Positions 1 through 13,125 of a stretch of 64,000 bases of DNA are shown in pieces; within the stretch, counting starts at the first letter, position 1; each line of letters opens with the position of its first letter. Position numbers and translations under genes: made by a program. The DNA comes from Chaetorhynchus papuensis (Eukaryota; Chordata; Aves; Passeriformes; Rhipiduridae). The stretch is from contig VWYX01000253.1 in assembly GCA_013396525.1 (NCBI GenBank), positions 62,001 to 126,000 on the forward strand, in the 5' to 3' direction. The notes under the pieces are model-generated. The model was not told the origin of the DNA, ran no database searches, and was given only the letters and a program-made list of their open reading frames with translations.

Positions 1-2440
1 TAAAACCAGCCTTCAGTTTTTCACATGGGAATTGTGACATCAGGCATGAGCTGTAATTTATGAGCTACTGACAGTAGCATTTTCCAGATGTTCCAGAGAA
101 TACACAGAGTCCTGTGTAGACAGTGTGGACATCTCAAGGAGGAGATGAGCGTCCTTTTGACTCCAGGATTGGAAGTTTTGTCCATCCCCCAAAGCAGAAG
201 GTTTGACCATACTCCATCTTAGGAAAATGCAGCTCAGTTTTTTCACTGGCCAAGACTTCAAACCTTGGAGTGAAATGCCCGCTGCATTTACACACCTGAA
301 ATGGGGAACAGTTCCAAAAATGCTGAGATATGCCAGTTAATAACACTGGTAAAAAAAGCAAGTCATGAAACTGCTGTTCTGCAATCAAAGTGCTGTTGTC
401 TTTAACAGTATGCTTCTATATAAACTTCAAAGACAAAACAAGCTGCCTAATCCTTGCAAATTTTTTGATGCCAGTAAGTTGGGCAGGTTCACTGTACGTC
501 ACATGAACCATAATCCTTTTCTGGAGCTGCACGTCTACCTGCCAGCCTCGTTGTACTCTGAGAGAGCAACCAGTGTTGCCGAATGTATTCATTTTCTCCG
601 CATCACTTGCCAATCCCCCATCTCCTCTTCAGCACCTGGCATGTGGATGCTCTGGCACCACTGACTAATCCAGGAGATGTGTGGCACTGCTCTCAGACAG
701 TGACCACAGCCTGTGGGGCTCCTTGGAGCCCTGCCCTGGGGTCCCCACTGTCACCTCTGCTGGGCTGGACACTGCTGGAGGTCAGGGCAGCCCTCCAGGT
801 CACAGGGCAGTTTGGGGATAGCCCACCGCACACAGCACATCTCATAGCTCTACTGTTCTCCATGAACAAACTTTGAAACATGTACAGACTGCTTGGGAAC
901 TGGCTGACAGTTTTAGTCCATTTGTCCTGCTTTCATTCCTTGTTCCAGATTACTCATCGCAGATCCCAGACACATGATGTGTCTGCACAGCCTTGGATAC
1001 GATCAGAAGGGAACGTGCCCTGCACACCCAGAAGTGCCAACCTGCCAAGGGCTGAGGAATCGTGTATTTACTGAGCACTGGTGTTTGGAGCTCTCAGTGA
1101 GCTAAAAGGGGCCATCAAAGAAACATCAGAGCTCCAGCGTCCCTGGTTCATCACCCATCGCACTGTGGCAGCTGCCATTCCACTCTGCTGTTGGCATCGG
1201 CACACGTAGAATGCCACGGGAAGAGGGTGCTGAGCTCTGCCACATCAGAATGAAGGACATAAACTGTTTCAAGGCAGCACAACTTTTGGTAGGCAGGGAA
1301 GCAAAGTTTGTTTATCATACTGCCAAAGTTCAAAGGCAATCAAAACAGCAAAAACATGTCAAACTGTTGTTTAATTAGAGCATGAAGACACGCTTTCTCA
1401 GAGAGGGTAGAAAAGGAATTTTGGTGTTGTGTTTGGACTCCTGAAGTCCTCTTCTGAACTCTGAAGTCCTTTTCCTCGTGCCCAATGCTAGCAAAGCAAA
1501 TCTTGGTGCGTCATGTAGGTCAGCAGTCCTGTGCTTACAGGGAAGAGACCCCCACAGGCAAAATACTCACACAACACACACAAACACAAAACAAGAACAT
1601 CTTCGTTCTCAGCAAGCATAATGTGAAAGCCAGTTGCACCGATACAGAGCAGGCATTTGTTTATGCAGAAAGTATGTTATTTTCTATCTTCCTGGTGACT
1701 GGGCACAGAGGAGCTCTGACTGTCTCACAACACCACTACCTGACCACAACGCTCTTACAGCTTTTGGGAGAACCAACAGCGATGGTTAACTCCACTGCAT
1801 TAACTGAAAGCAAAAACGGTTGCCAGGAAGCAGCAGTGGGCACAGTGTTCTTCCCTAACAGAGCCCTCATCTCAAACACGGGGTAACAAATTATTCAGGA
1901 AGCTGCTTGCCTCTGGGGAAGCACAAAGAAATCACGGTTGGATAAGAGTGGTTCAAAGCCAAACACTTGTTGTTTTGTTGACAGACATATCCAGGGCTGT
2001 CTATTTGAAAACTGTGTGACCCTAAGATACATTTATCTGAAGGCAAACTTTTAAACATGTTGTAAATTAACTTGTACAGGAGGAGAAGCTGCCATGAAAT
2101 CAGATCTTACCAGGGAATTTCATACGGCTTAGAGAATAAACCCAAGCCTTAAGAGATGTCTGTGTCACCCCGGGCTGACTAATCCCTGGTATCTGTGCTC
2201 CTCACCTGGGAATGGAGAACGTATCTACCCAGCAGGCTGTAGATGGGGATCAATGCATGCTTCACCGATGCAAATCTGAACTATAAATCTGCCTGTATTT
2301 CATAAACACATCAGCACAGCAGGCAAATGAGAGGCAGTACCAGCAGGAATAGCATCCATACAGTGGTATGTCCTTCTTTGCTCCTCTTTCACAAATAAAT
2401 AACCATTCTTGAGCAATGCAGAACTACTGATTATTGCATA

Positions 2441-2745
2441 CGATAGAATCAGAGAATATCATCAAGTCCTACTCCTGGCCCTGCACAGAACAACCCCAGA
2501 ATCCTACCATGTGCCTTAGAGCGTTGTCCAAACACTCCTTGAGCTTTGTCAGCCTTGGGACCATGACAGCTGCCCTGCCCTAGGGAGCCTTTTCAGTGCC
2601 CAACCACCCTCCGGGGAAAGAACCATTTCCCAATATCCAGCCTGAACCTCCCCTGACACAGCTCCATGCTGTTCCTTCAGTTCTGTCACTGGTCACCAGA
2701 GAGCAGAGATCAGTGTTGAAAGTCTCCTCAGTAATCCTGTAAAAT
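2441..2745 (-). mobile_element. CR1 LINE 3' fragment
   Basis: Tail gatagaatcagagaatatc then 'gagtcctactcctggccctgcacaga' style CR1 3'UTR sequence, sense on the minus strand. About 300 bases, 5'-truncated and diverged. Confidence 0.8.
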
Positions 2746-3119
2746 TTTCAAACAACAAGAGTGTTGGGCTGGGAATTTTAGATTTTTCAACCAAGATTTT
2801 ACAGTAAATCAGACAGTAAATGCAGATCTTCCGTGTGCCTCAACTTTCCAGCTGCATATTCAACAACATTTTGCACCTGAAACATCACAAATCCTTTTAA
2901 ATTAATGTTCATGAAATGAAAAATGCCTCCATGGAAGGAAGCTCTGTAACCCTGCAACAGAGAATATGGGAAAAAACAGACACAAAATGGTTTGTTTGTT
3001 TGTTTGACACAAACAACTGCCAACAGGTTAAAAGCTTGGACAAGGGATGAGTCTGCTTCTGACCTGTGTTGTACTGCTTTGCACAATGACGGTAGTGTTC
3101 AGCTATCCTCAAGCTGGCC

Positions 3120-3144
3120 AAAAAAAAAAAAAAAAAAAAAAAAA
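3120..3144. repeat. (A)25 homopolymer
   Basis: Uninterrupted run of 25 A followed by a G-rich purine tract. No recognisable retrocopy precedes it. Confidence 0.95.
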
Positions 3145-3800
3145 GGAGGGGGAGGAGAACGACAAACAAGGCACTTCTGAAACACGCGGAATAATTTCCA
3201 AGAACAGGTGTCATGCAGGCATGTACAAGACATACAGTCATATACTCTCAAGCACTTTTCATCTACTTTGCTGTTTTCTCTGTGCCTCACCCACAGGAGA
3301 CAAAATATCCAAAATAAATAAAAGAAGTAACTACAGAGATTTCTGCACATGTGCCTGCTCCAAGTATGGTTGGATGCTGCAGTAGAGTTAACGAGATGAA
3401 CTAAGAGGACTTGTCAAAGTAAATAAAGAAACAGCCTATGCAAATACCCCTCCGCTGCTTGCTCTGGGATGCAGACAATGTGATGAAGCACTGCCGACTC
3501 CAATGAATGCGAAGAGGGGATAAAAGCCCAGTCAGTGAGTGGAGAGTTATGCAGTTGTACAGAATTAAAGCATGGGCTTGAAGAGTACGTATTGGATTTA
3601 GAGCCTAAATGTAGTAATGGAGTGTTTAAGTCTAGATCTAGAGCTTAATGCTTTGCAGAATAAACAAGGCTGAAGAAAAGCAGTAAAATGGATGGCCGAG
3701 AGAGGCAAGCAGGACTGAGGTGTTCGGGAAGCGAGGACTGAGCATGACAGGACGAGGGGACCATTGGCAGGGAGCTGCAGTGGCACAGCCACTGCTACTG

Positions 3801-4220
3801 AATTACAGAATCGCGGATCACAGAATGGGTTAGGTTGGAAGGGACCACAGTGGGTCATCCCAGATCACGAAGCAAAGGATTGTGTACAGACCATTCTTTA
3901 TTATCTCCAGTGAGAGAGACTCCACACCCTCTCTGGGCAATCTGTTCCGGTGCTGCATCACTCACACATTAAAGAAGTTCTTCCTCATATTCAGGTGGAA
4001 CCTCCTGTGCATCAGTTTCTGCCCATTGCCTCTTGTCCTATTGTTGGGCACCACCAAGCAGAGCCTGGGCCATTCTTGGCAGCCCTCCTTTCAACACTTT
4101 CAGACATGGATGAGGTCCCCTCTCTGTCGCCCCTTCTTGAGGCTGAAAAGGCCCAACTCCCTCAGCCTTTCCTCATAAGAGAGATGCTCCAGTCTCTTGA
4201 TCAACCTTGTAGCTCTAAAT
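3801..4220 (-). mobile_element. CR1 LINE 3' fragment
   Basis: Tail tcacagaatgggttaggttg, then the C-terminal ORF2 and 3'UTR part (TCTTGTCC...CCTCAGCCTTTCCTCA). About 420 bases, moderately diverged. Confidence 0.85.
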
Positions 4221-6810
4221 TCAATAACTGGGAATGGCCTGTGCTGAGATAAAACCCTGTCACAGTCCTACTCTCCTCCACATGTGGGACTGACCGGCAA
4301 AGTACGCTATTCATCCATTTATTAAGAATGGCAGAAGTTGTTGGTTTGGTGATGTTTTATCATTTTTACCATCCATTCAGCCATTTCTCCCCACTTGGGT
4401 GTGTTTCTGATTATCACCCACTAAAATCCTTTGCTTTACCTTCTGCTTGCTGTCAGCCTCCTTCACCAGCAGTGAGTGAGCATCTGTAAGCAGTTCATCT
4501 CTGTCAGTGGTTTTTACATCTTTAATAGGATCTGAAATATCTGTAGCAGCCTTGTCAAGTTTTATAACCCTGTTCACAGGGATTTGGAATAGCTGGCATG
4601 GTCCAAAAGCCTATCCCAGTCTCTGTCGGATAAAAGTAATCCCCAGCTCCTCTCTGATCCCTGCTCGTTTTCACCAGTCACTTTCTCTCTCTTCACTGAA
4701 TATCAGCTTCTTGAGCAGCTGGGGAAACAAGGAGGACCAGTCAGAGCTCATAGAGCAGCACTACCAGCCCTCTGCACAAACTTCCCTGGAGAATGCAAAA
4801 GGAAAATCCATTTTCTTGAGAGTTGATGCCCACTCCTCTCAGTCATCACCTCCCAGCCTGAGTCCTGCACGTGAGGTCTGAGCTTGTCTTACATAGACAC
4901 CTTGAAATATCTGAGTGGAGTGGAACCAGTGACAGAGGACTGAGGTGTTGTCCTATCCTCTTCAGTTCCACCAGCCCTACTGACAGAGGAGAGGGGAGTC
5001 TGAGCTGCAACAACACACTAACAATTCTCTTCACTTATAGAAAAGAGGATGAAGGAGGAGCAGTGGAGTGTTAGGAAGTGAAAACCAAATCTCCTTCCCT
5101 CCCTACATTTGGAGGGAGCACTAGGGTTACCTGTGTGTGCATCAGCCTTCTCCTGGGATCTCTCCCTTGTGAGCCAGGTGTGATTTCAGACTGACACAGC
5201 CAGCCTTTCTTTGACTGCTATTGATGACATCACCGACTTTGTCACTTTGTCAAAGTTCCAACCGCTTGAACCTTCCAGAAAGCCTCATTTGAGCAATCAG
5301 CCTTGCCCAGCTGAAGGACAACTGCTTTTGTTATTCTGAGCAACAGCTCATGCAGATCTGGTTACATTATTTGTACAAATCTATATGATTAATACATTCC
5401 TTGTCTTTCCATGATTAGTATTTAAGCAGCAGCATGCAAGGGTTTACACAGATTTATTTAGAAAAGACTGTCCTCATTCTTCCTTTTTGAATGTTAATAA
5501 TGTAGCTAAAGTCTCAGTAGATCTGTCATAAAAAATATTATCAAAGGAACCAAGATAAGTGCAGAATTATTTGCTGTTTGGAAAATCCAGACGCATCACA
5601 GAAAGCAATAATAACCCAAAACAACTTCAATAAAAGTTTTACAGAGAGCATTTTTTACAGCCCCAGCTGTAATTACAGCTCATATTGAATAAGCTGCTTA
5701 CAAAGGCTTTAAGTTAATTTACATTTTAGTACAAGAAGTGGAATAATGCACTCTGACAGAAAAAAGTTCACCTCGAGGCCGAGGTCACCCACGTGTGGCT
5801 GCAATAGAGGCAGGACTTTGGAAAAAATATATACCTGAGGTTCAGAGCCGCCTTGGGTTGGGGCTGTACGTGGCAACTCACCCAGAGCTCCCCGTGCTTG
5901 AGATGTAAAAGTCTCCTTATTTTCCATGGCTTCCACAACACTCTTGCTGAGAGGTGCCACGGCTGAGCATCCACTGAGAAATAAATTGTCATCTTCCCCC
6001 TGCACTGTGTCCAGTTCACCATGGTTTTCAGCACATGGCAGAGGCAGTCTCAGAACCAGAGCTTATGTACCAATGTCACTGTTCCTCCGAAAGCACTGGT
6101 GAGACACCTTTCTCTATGTTATTTTTTTGGGGTTTTTTTCCTCCCATATCAGCCAGACAAAAATCCTCCCACTATGTTATGACATCCATAATTCTGGAGC
6201 TCCTGTTCTATTATAATTCAGTTTTTAAATTCTTGTTCTAAACACAGGGAAAGAGTTTTTCTAGGTTCTTTTTTCTCCTGGCAGTGCTTGTACAGCAACA
6301 CATATCACCGTAGCCAAAACCTGATTAGTATTGTTGGGTTTTGTTAATAAGTTATTAGCAAAGGACTGTTTGGGAGTAAATGGGATCTAATAGAAGCTTC
6401 ATAGGTTTACCATTATACTCCACCATTATCATTTAGAGGTAGCTTCTTTTGTAGTCATTAATGAATAATGACAATATGATAATCTTCAAAGCTCACCATT
6501 CCAGCACCAACCTTTCCTCTGACTTATAATTAAGATGTCAACATTAATTTCCCTCTCACAAAGCAGGGACTTCTCTTTCTTTGCTGATGCATCTGTTTTA
6601 CAGATATCACTTCTCAACTCCCACTGCTGGGCTCAATCTCGCTGTGATTGATGAGGGGAGGGAGTACACAGTGCTTCATCTTTCACTGTCAGCCCTCAAA
6701 ACCAGTTTCGCAAAAAAAAACCCAAGAAAAAAAGAGCGTGTCCTGTTGCTAGATGGCCCCTGTGGGTTTGGACACTATCTATTATTGACATAAGGGTCAG
6801 GAATTAGAGA

Positions 6811-7085
6811 CTGATGGAATCATTTAGGTCAGAAAAAACCTTTATGACCATCAAGTCCAACCATTAAACCCAGGACTGCCAAGACCACCACTAATCCACG
6901 TCCTCAAGTGCCGCATCTATACATCTTTTCAATCCTTCCAAGGATGGTTACTTCACCACTGCCCTGGGCAGCCTGTTCCAATAATGGACAACCCTTTTGG
7001 TGAAGAAATTTTCCCTAGTATCTCATGTAAATCTCCCCTGATGCAACTTGAGGCTGTTTCCTCTCATCCTGCTGCTTACCTGGGA
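6811..7085 (-). mobile_element. CR1 LINE 3' fragment
   Basis: Tail ggaatcatttaggtcagaaa, then 'catcaagtccaaccattaa' CR1 sequence to 'tcatcctgctgcttacctgg'. Older, diverged copy. Confidence 0.8.
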
Positions 7086-7090
7086 GAAGA

Positions 7091-7145
7091 GAGAATCATT
7101 TAGGTTGAAAAAAGACTTTTGAGATCCTTGAGTCCAATGTCAGGA
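7091..7145 (-). mobile_element. short CR1 LINE tail
   Basis: A second tail (gagaatcatttaggttga) starts directly after the previous fragment ends; about 55 bases. Confidence 0.6.
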
Positions 7146-8044
7146 TCTTTCACTGGTCTCCAAAGTATGGTGTGATGCTTTTCATTTTTAGGTGAATGAA
7201 ATAAGATCCCGGAGGCAAAGCTGTGCTCCCTGCATGTCAGACATACTGAAATGCTTCCACACAGCAGCCTTTTGACATGTCTGACACCCAGGGAGCCTCT
7301 CACTGGGCCTGCTTAAGTGTCATCCTCAAGAATGCCCTCATCCCTTTAAACATTCATGTGCTCTTGCTTCTTCTCATGTATTTTTATTACTAACAGGTGT
7401 CCCAGCTGATAACACAGCAGAGAATACATTATTCAGCCTGGATTGCTGAATTTACTGCTGGCTGTCTCCATTATAGCAGCATCCTCCAACACTTATGAGT
7501 GGGGATCCCAAGATTCATCTGGGTGTCCTGGAAGAACGTGGCTGATGTTGCAGGGCTTAGTGGGGAGAGGCAGTGGAATGGGACCAGAGCCAGGGATCTC
7601 TCTCCAGGCTCCACTCAGCACTGGAGCACATAAGCCCAGCTCCTCCAGCCCCCTGTGAGCCCCAGAAGATGCAGGGGAGGCAGGAGAAGCTCCTTGGTGC
7701 TGAAGTGCCACTTGTGCTTCTTCTATTACATTACGGAGCTGCTACCACCATGCCACATCCCTTTCCCTCTTTTCCCACATGAACTGTGAACTGAGCAATT
7801 ACCTCTGCATCTCACAGGCAGGCTGTGAACCTTAATTAATTTGTGGGTTTCAGTTCTTTGTGCTCTCAAAATGCAGTGTGCTTAATTCCTTTGTTAATTC
7901 ACAGTTAACAGCATTATTTATTTGAGTCAGGGTAGCCCCCCCAAGTCCGTGCAATGGTGGGTTCCCAATTCCACATGATACACTGGGCAGGTACAGACTC
8001 CCTGTGCTCCCTAACGCTAACTAAAACAGGAAACAAATAGGTTA

Positions 8045-8260
8045 GCTATTAGGAAGATTTCTTCCTTGTGAGGGTGCTGAGGCCCTGGCACAGGTGGCCC
8101 AGGGAAGCTGTGGCTGCCCCATCCCTGGAAGTGTCCAAAGCTAGGTTGTACATGGCTTGGAGCAATCTGGGATAGTGGTAGAGGTTCCTGCCCATGGCAG
8201 GGGGTTTGGCATGAAGCTCGAAGGTCCCTTCCAACCCAAACCATTCTAGGAGTCTGTGAT
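8045..8260 (+). mobile_element. CR1 LINE 3' fragment
   Basis: Sense on the plus strand: 'ggtgctgaggccctggcaca' through 'cccttccaacccaaaccatt'. About 215 bases, little diverged. Confidence 0.85.
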
Positions 8261-9110
8261 CACCCACCAGTGGGCCTGGTGGGTTTGTGTCCGTGCATAG
8301 CCATAGGCTGGGGAAAGGACACAGGAACACGGCCATGGATACCTGCATGCACTGTCATCCATGTGGAAGAGGAATCTGTGTTCAATGAGTGGGGTGGTAC
8401 AAGAGGAAGCTGAATCCCTGCTTATCACAGGCAGCCTTCATGTCCAGCTGCTTACAGAGACCAAGCAAGACAAAAATTAAACAGGCCATTAAGCAGCACT
8501 CCAGTGGATTAACATTTGTCTGTCTCGCTTACGCTGCAGGATTTCAAAATTCCTTTGAAGTTTGCATATTAGAAAATCACTTTCCAAGCCACATAACTTT
8601 GAGGAACAGCTGACTAATCCTTTGGGATTTAATGAGGTTAACTAACATGTACAGTTTTGTAGGGAGCTGTAGTTGGTATTTTGGTAGCAAACATGAGAAA
8701 AATTGACAATAAGTAGTGTTCTGTAAGGAGCCGTTGTGGGAGCGTGGTATCCTCTTGGTAGCTTTTGTAGAAGCTTCAGTTTTCTTCATAGACCACAGGT
8801 TGGGCTTCTAATCTTGTTCAATTATATCAATTAATAGTTAACAGAACTGTCTGCTTTTAACTCTCACTGAAGTCAATAGGATTACACTTTTCTCTTCTCC
8901 GGGTTAATTTATGGTTTTGTAGTTTCTTCTCTGACTCTCCAGGAACCCTTTCCATGGACTGGCAGAACATCAGCAGTGTTTTCCATCAGCTGGGGCTGGT
9001 GGCAGGGGGTGCCCAGCACTGGTCTGGCACTGGAGCCACATCCCACTGTTTGCCCAGCAGAGCCCAAATCCATCCCTGGCAAGGTCTGGCACTGAGCTCC
9101 TGGAATAACT

Positions 9111-9175
9111 ATAGAATAGAATCATAGAATCATTAAATTTGGAAAAGACCTCCAAGGTCCAGCCTTTTCCATTCA
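9111..9175 (-). mobile_element. short CR1 LINE tail
   Basis: atagaatagaatcatagaat followed by 'ttggaaaagacctccaaggt'. About 65 bases. Confidence 0.65.
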
Positions 9176-9769
9176 GGAGGTTGGTTGTGGAGTACCTGTG
9201 CCTCAAGTGCCTCAAGACTGTGAACTTAATTTGGTATTTACAGAACACCAAAGCTGCATGTAACAAGCTGGCACATAAATTCATTAGAATGCAATTACAG
9301 CGATCAGATTATTTTAGCAAGAACACGTAATTAACTGCAGGTTCATGTTGAATGCAGCCTGGTGCCATGAAGCAGGTTCCGAGGATTAGCTTGCATGGGT
9401 AAACACAGCAGTGGGGTTTTTCCTAGAGCACAGCCTCTGGCTTAGAGATGCAGACTGATGGAAAACAGCAGTGGCTGGATTGGTGGGAGACAAGCCCAAG
9501 TGAGACCAGAGGAGCTGAGCATCTTGTCCATCACCTAGCAGCCCAGCTGACAGGGCTGGAGCCTCTAGGGATGGGGGCTCAGTGCATCAAAACTCATTGG
9601 GTATTATCACTGCTGCACCGTTGCTGCCTCATGATTAAACAGCATGAATATTAATGAGCTCTTATAGAATCTTTGGAAAGATCTGCCTGTTATGGCTCAG
9701 AGATCGTAGTGGTGCTATGCTGTTTCAGCAGTGCGGGAAATCACACATGCAAAAGGTTAAGGCTATTAT

Positions 9770-9855
9770 TAATAAAACAAACAAACAAGCAAACAAACCA
9801 AAAAAACAACCGACCCAAAAAACCCCAACCAAAACACACTGTGTTGAAAAAAAAA
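9770..9855. repeat. A/C-rich simple repeat (AAAC)n
   Basis: Degenerate aaac units on the plus strand with few other bases; short open frames here are artefacts of it. Confidence 0.85.
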
Positions 9856-9982
9856 TCTAACAGTCATAGCCTGGGGAGGAACTGATTTTGTCCTCAAGAT
9901 AACTAAAGTTGAGGTGTCTGAAATATCACAGAGGATTTTCACATTTCCTTTCACAAGTAAAGCCAGAAGTCATTTTTTATTA

Positions 9983-10690
9983 TCATGGAATTGCAGAATG
10001 GTTTGGGTTGGAAGGGACCTAAAAGCACATCTTGTTCCACCCCCTGCCATGAGCAGGAGCACCCTCCACTATCCCAGGTTGCTCTTCCACTATCCCAGGT
10101 TGCTCCAAGTCCTGTCCAATCTGACCTTGGATACTTCCAGGGATGGGGCAGCCACAGCTGGTCTGGACAACCTGTGTCAGGGCCTCAGCACCCTCATAGC
10201 CAAGAATTCCATCCCAATATTCTAATTCTAATCCTTCCCTCTGGCACTGAGAAACCATTCCCCCTTGTTCTGTCACTCCGGGGCCTTGTCCGAAGTCCCT
10301 CTCCAACTCTCTTGGAGCCCCTTTAGGCCCTGGAAGGGGATTTAAAGTCTCCCTGGAGCCTTCTCTTCTCCAGGCTGGACACCCTCAGCTCTCCCAGCCT
10401 GGCTCCAGAGCAGAGGGGCTCCAGCCCCTGGAGCATCTCCAAGGGAGCCTCCTCTGGACTTGTACCCAGCAGCTCCATGTCTTTTTGATTTTGGTCTCCA
10501 GAGCTGGAGGCAACTCTGCAGGTGGGGTCTCACGTAAGCAGGGCAGAATCTCCCCCTCCCCTGCTGCCCATCCTGTGCAATCAGCCCAGGACCAGGGGGC
10601 TTCTGGATCCCAGCACATGTGGCCAGGGCATGTCCAGCTCTCACCCACAAGCACCCCCAGGTCCTTTTCTCCAGGGCTGCTCCATGATAT
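9983..10690 (-). mobile_element. CR1 LINE 3' fragment (longest in the window)
   Basis: About 700 bases from the tail 'gaatggtttgggttggaagg' into the ORF2 end. Contains an internal 21-base duplication of 'ccactatcccaggttgct' at 10066 and 10087. Little diverged, so probably a young copy; nearly identical in its core to the copy at 38205-38657. Confidence 0.88.
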
Positions 10691-11984
10691 TTTGCAGTGA
10701 CACTGATTGGGACGGTGTGTTACTGGAGTGTCCTGCCTGATCCTCAGCACACCGTGTGCTCAGCTGTCCCACTGCCTTCAGAAATGCCCCTGGTGAGGGT
10801 CTGCGCTATGTTCCCAGCCTTGCAACCCATTTTGGAGAAAACCAGTGAGCTGAAGGGCAGACTGGCAGGCAGATTCAGGTTGTTTTTCTTTTCTAGCTGG
10901 ACATATGGATACAGGAAATCTTTAGAGACCTTGGAAACGAAAAGTACCTCCCTTTGAATAGCTAAACTGATAGCATGGCTAAGAATAGCCTCTGAAGGGA
11001 GAGGGAAGATGAATGACACGAGGCATTCAGCACCTTTTTTTACTGTGCAATAGTCTTGAAATTTAAAAAATGAAATATCAAGGCATGTGCAGGCAGAGGG
11101 GAATGGCCAGTCACGCTGAGGACATTTGGAAGAGTGTGCTATTATGTAAAGCGAACCCGGGAAAGGTTAGCAAATACCACTGCTTCCCTGGGGAGCCCTT
11201 CTCTTGCCAGAGTCATTAGTGCACTGGCAGGATAACAGAGCCTCTCTGCTAATTCTCTAGGTCATAAGCAAATTAAGACAGAAAAGCTGATCTGCTATCA
11301 ATCTACATTAAGCACAGGAGCCCAGCTCACCTGTCCAGCAGCCACTGGTTTAAAGAAAGTTTAGGGCTAGAATATCAAAGTCTTGTCATTAAACCAAGCC
11401 CATTTTCCTCTCAGCTCAGCCAGGCTGGGCATGGGGCTCTGGGACAGGGCTGCAGGGTTCTAGCACACCTCGGGTGAGAGCATGGCACAGGGAGAGCAAT
11501 TCCTCAGAGAGTGCCCCAGGACTTCCACCAGTGCCACTTCATCCCTATGCTCCATACCCAGGGGCTCTGGGGTTGCAGCCCCACAGGGAGAGCTTGGGTT
11601 CAGCCAGCTCGTGCTCACCTCAGAGATTTGATGCCAGCTCACAGTAGTGCAGCTTGCGATTTGGAAAGGGACAGACTAGGGAAATGTTGCTCATGGGATG
11701 TGGGAAACTCCTTCCCTAGGCAGGAAGAGATGAGTGAGGGCAGGAGGAGGTGGAGTTGTTGTTAGGAGCAGCCCAAGTATCTCCCAGCAAGGGTAGAAAG
11801 AGCTTTTGATAACCTCAATATAAACTGCTCGGTGAGATTAAAACAACCCACTCACAGGGAGGATTAAGCCCAGGTCTGGAGCAGCTCCCTCCATGGACAC
11901 ACCACTCTGTGGATGAGTACCCTGGGTATGGCAGGTGCTGGGAGAGTGGTCTCCTCTGCCAGGGCCATTCCGTGGATGCAGAGA

Positions 11985-12036
11985 GGTTTAGGCTGGAAAT
12001 TAGGTAAAGGTTCTTCCCCCAGAGGATGGTTGAGTC
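11985..12036 (+). mobile_element. possible CR1 remnant
   Basis: 'gaggtttaggctggaaatta' and 'cccagaggatggttg' resemble a plus-sense CR1 segment. Short and diverged. Confidence 0.4.
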
Positions 12037-12486
12037 ACATTTGCAGTGAACAAAAACACCCACCCGCACACAACACAGTATTAAAAATCCTGCCTTTAAT
12101 CTCAGGTTCCAGTAACAACCTTCTTTCCGTCCAATTATTTGTCTTACAATTGACATAGAAATATTAAATTCCTAAGAACTAAAGCGCTTTGAAAGTATAA
12201 CCTACGTTTAAAGCAGACAAGATTTATAGTGAAAGCATCTACTTTCTAGTCCTTGACGTTATCAAAGTCACTGATGCCGCATCAGCAGCTCCATAAATGA
12301 GGCCTCCAAACACAGTGTCTGGTTGCCATTTGCTGGGCACTGTTTGCTGGCTGAGCTCTGCCAATGGCAGCCCGGCACAAGTCCAGACCTTTGCCCCGGA
12401 GTCATTGGTGTTGGGTTTGGCCAGGGTGTGATTTCAGCACAGGAACCCCAGAAAAGGCCTTTGCCATTGCAGGGAAAGGAAGTCAA

Positions 12487-12640
12487 ACAGCCGTCCTGGA
12501 AGTGCTCCATCCCTGCAAGTCTTCAAGGCTAGGGTGAAGAAACCTGGCCTAGTGGAAGGTGTCCCTGCTCATGGCAGGGGTGGAATGAGACGAGCTTTAA
12601 AGTCACTTCCAACTCAAACCATTCTGTGATTCAATGATCC
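12487..12640 (+). mobile_element. CR1 LINE 3' fragment
   Basis: 'tggaagtgctccatccctgc' through 'ccaactcaaaccattctgtg', ending in the attcaatgat tail. Sense on the plus strand. Confidence 0.8.
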
Positions 12641-13103
12641 TTCAGAAGCAGCCACAGCAAGACACAACTGAGCAAAGAACAATTTGATAAATGCTGCTGT
12701 AGCAGGAGTCTTGACCCGCAAATATCACCACAACGTGACTGTCCCGGGGGGTACTTCCCAGTAGGGTCATGCGAGTGCCCCACAGCCACATCCAGCCCCT
12801 TCTGCCTCTCTGGTGGCACCAGAGCTGGTCCTGGCTGAGCCCCTCTGGCTGTGTGGCAGGTGACAGCCCTGTCACTGTCCCCTATGACTCTGAAGCCACC
12901 TGTGACCATAGTGTGCCCTTGGCACCCTTCTGCTGCCACACACTGCCTGGCGCAATCAGGCCTGTCGTGCACCCCTCTGACCATTGCTGAGTAGCAGAGG
13001 CAGCTGCTGGTACTGTGGGCTCACTGCTGCCAGTCACAGCATCCACAAACAGCTCAAATGAAAACTGGGGAATCTTTGCACTGGAGCAAGCACCAGGCTT
13101 GTG

Positions 13104-13125
13104 GCAGCAGCAGCAGCAGCAGCAG
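13104..13125. repeat. (CAG)7 microsatellite
   Basis: Seven uninterrupted CAG units in intergenic DNA. Confidence 0.95.

Larger units (their letters stand above)
1..9982. other. intergenic DNA downstream of LRIG2, distal part
   Basis: No gene recognised. Contains the CR1 pieces listed and an (A)25 tract. Short open frames are unrelated to known proteins. By human gene order (LRIG2 followed by MAGI3 in the same orientation) the next gene would be MAGI3 beyond the left edge, but nothing here shows it. Confidence 0.6.

Noticed and set aside
1485..1886. 133-codon plus-strand open frame
   Set aside because: No recognised homology, no splice or promoter context; consistent with chance in low-complexity intergenic DNA.
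3047..3385. Small open frames around the A-run at 3120
   Set aside because: Poly-lysine and poly-phenylalanine translations of the homopolymer.
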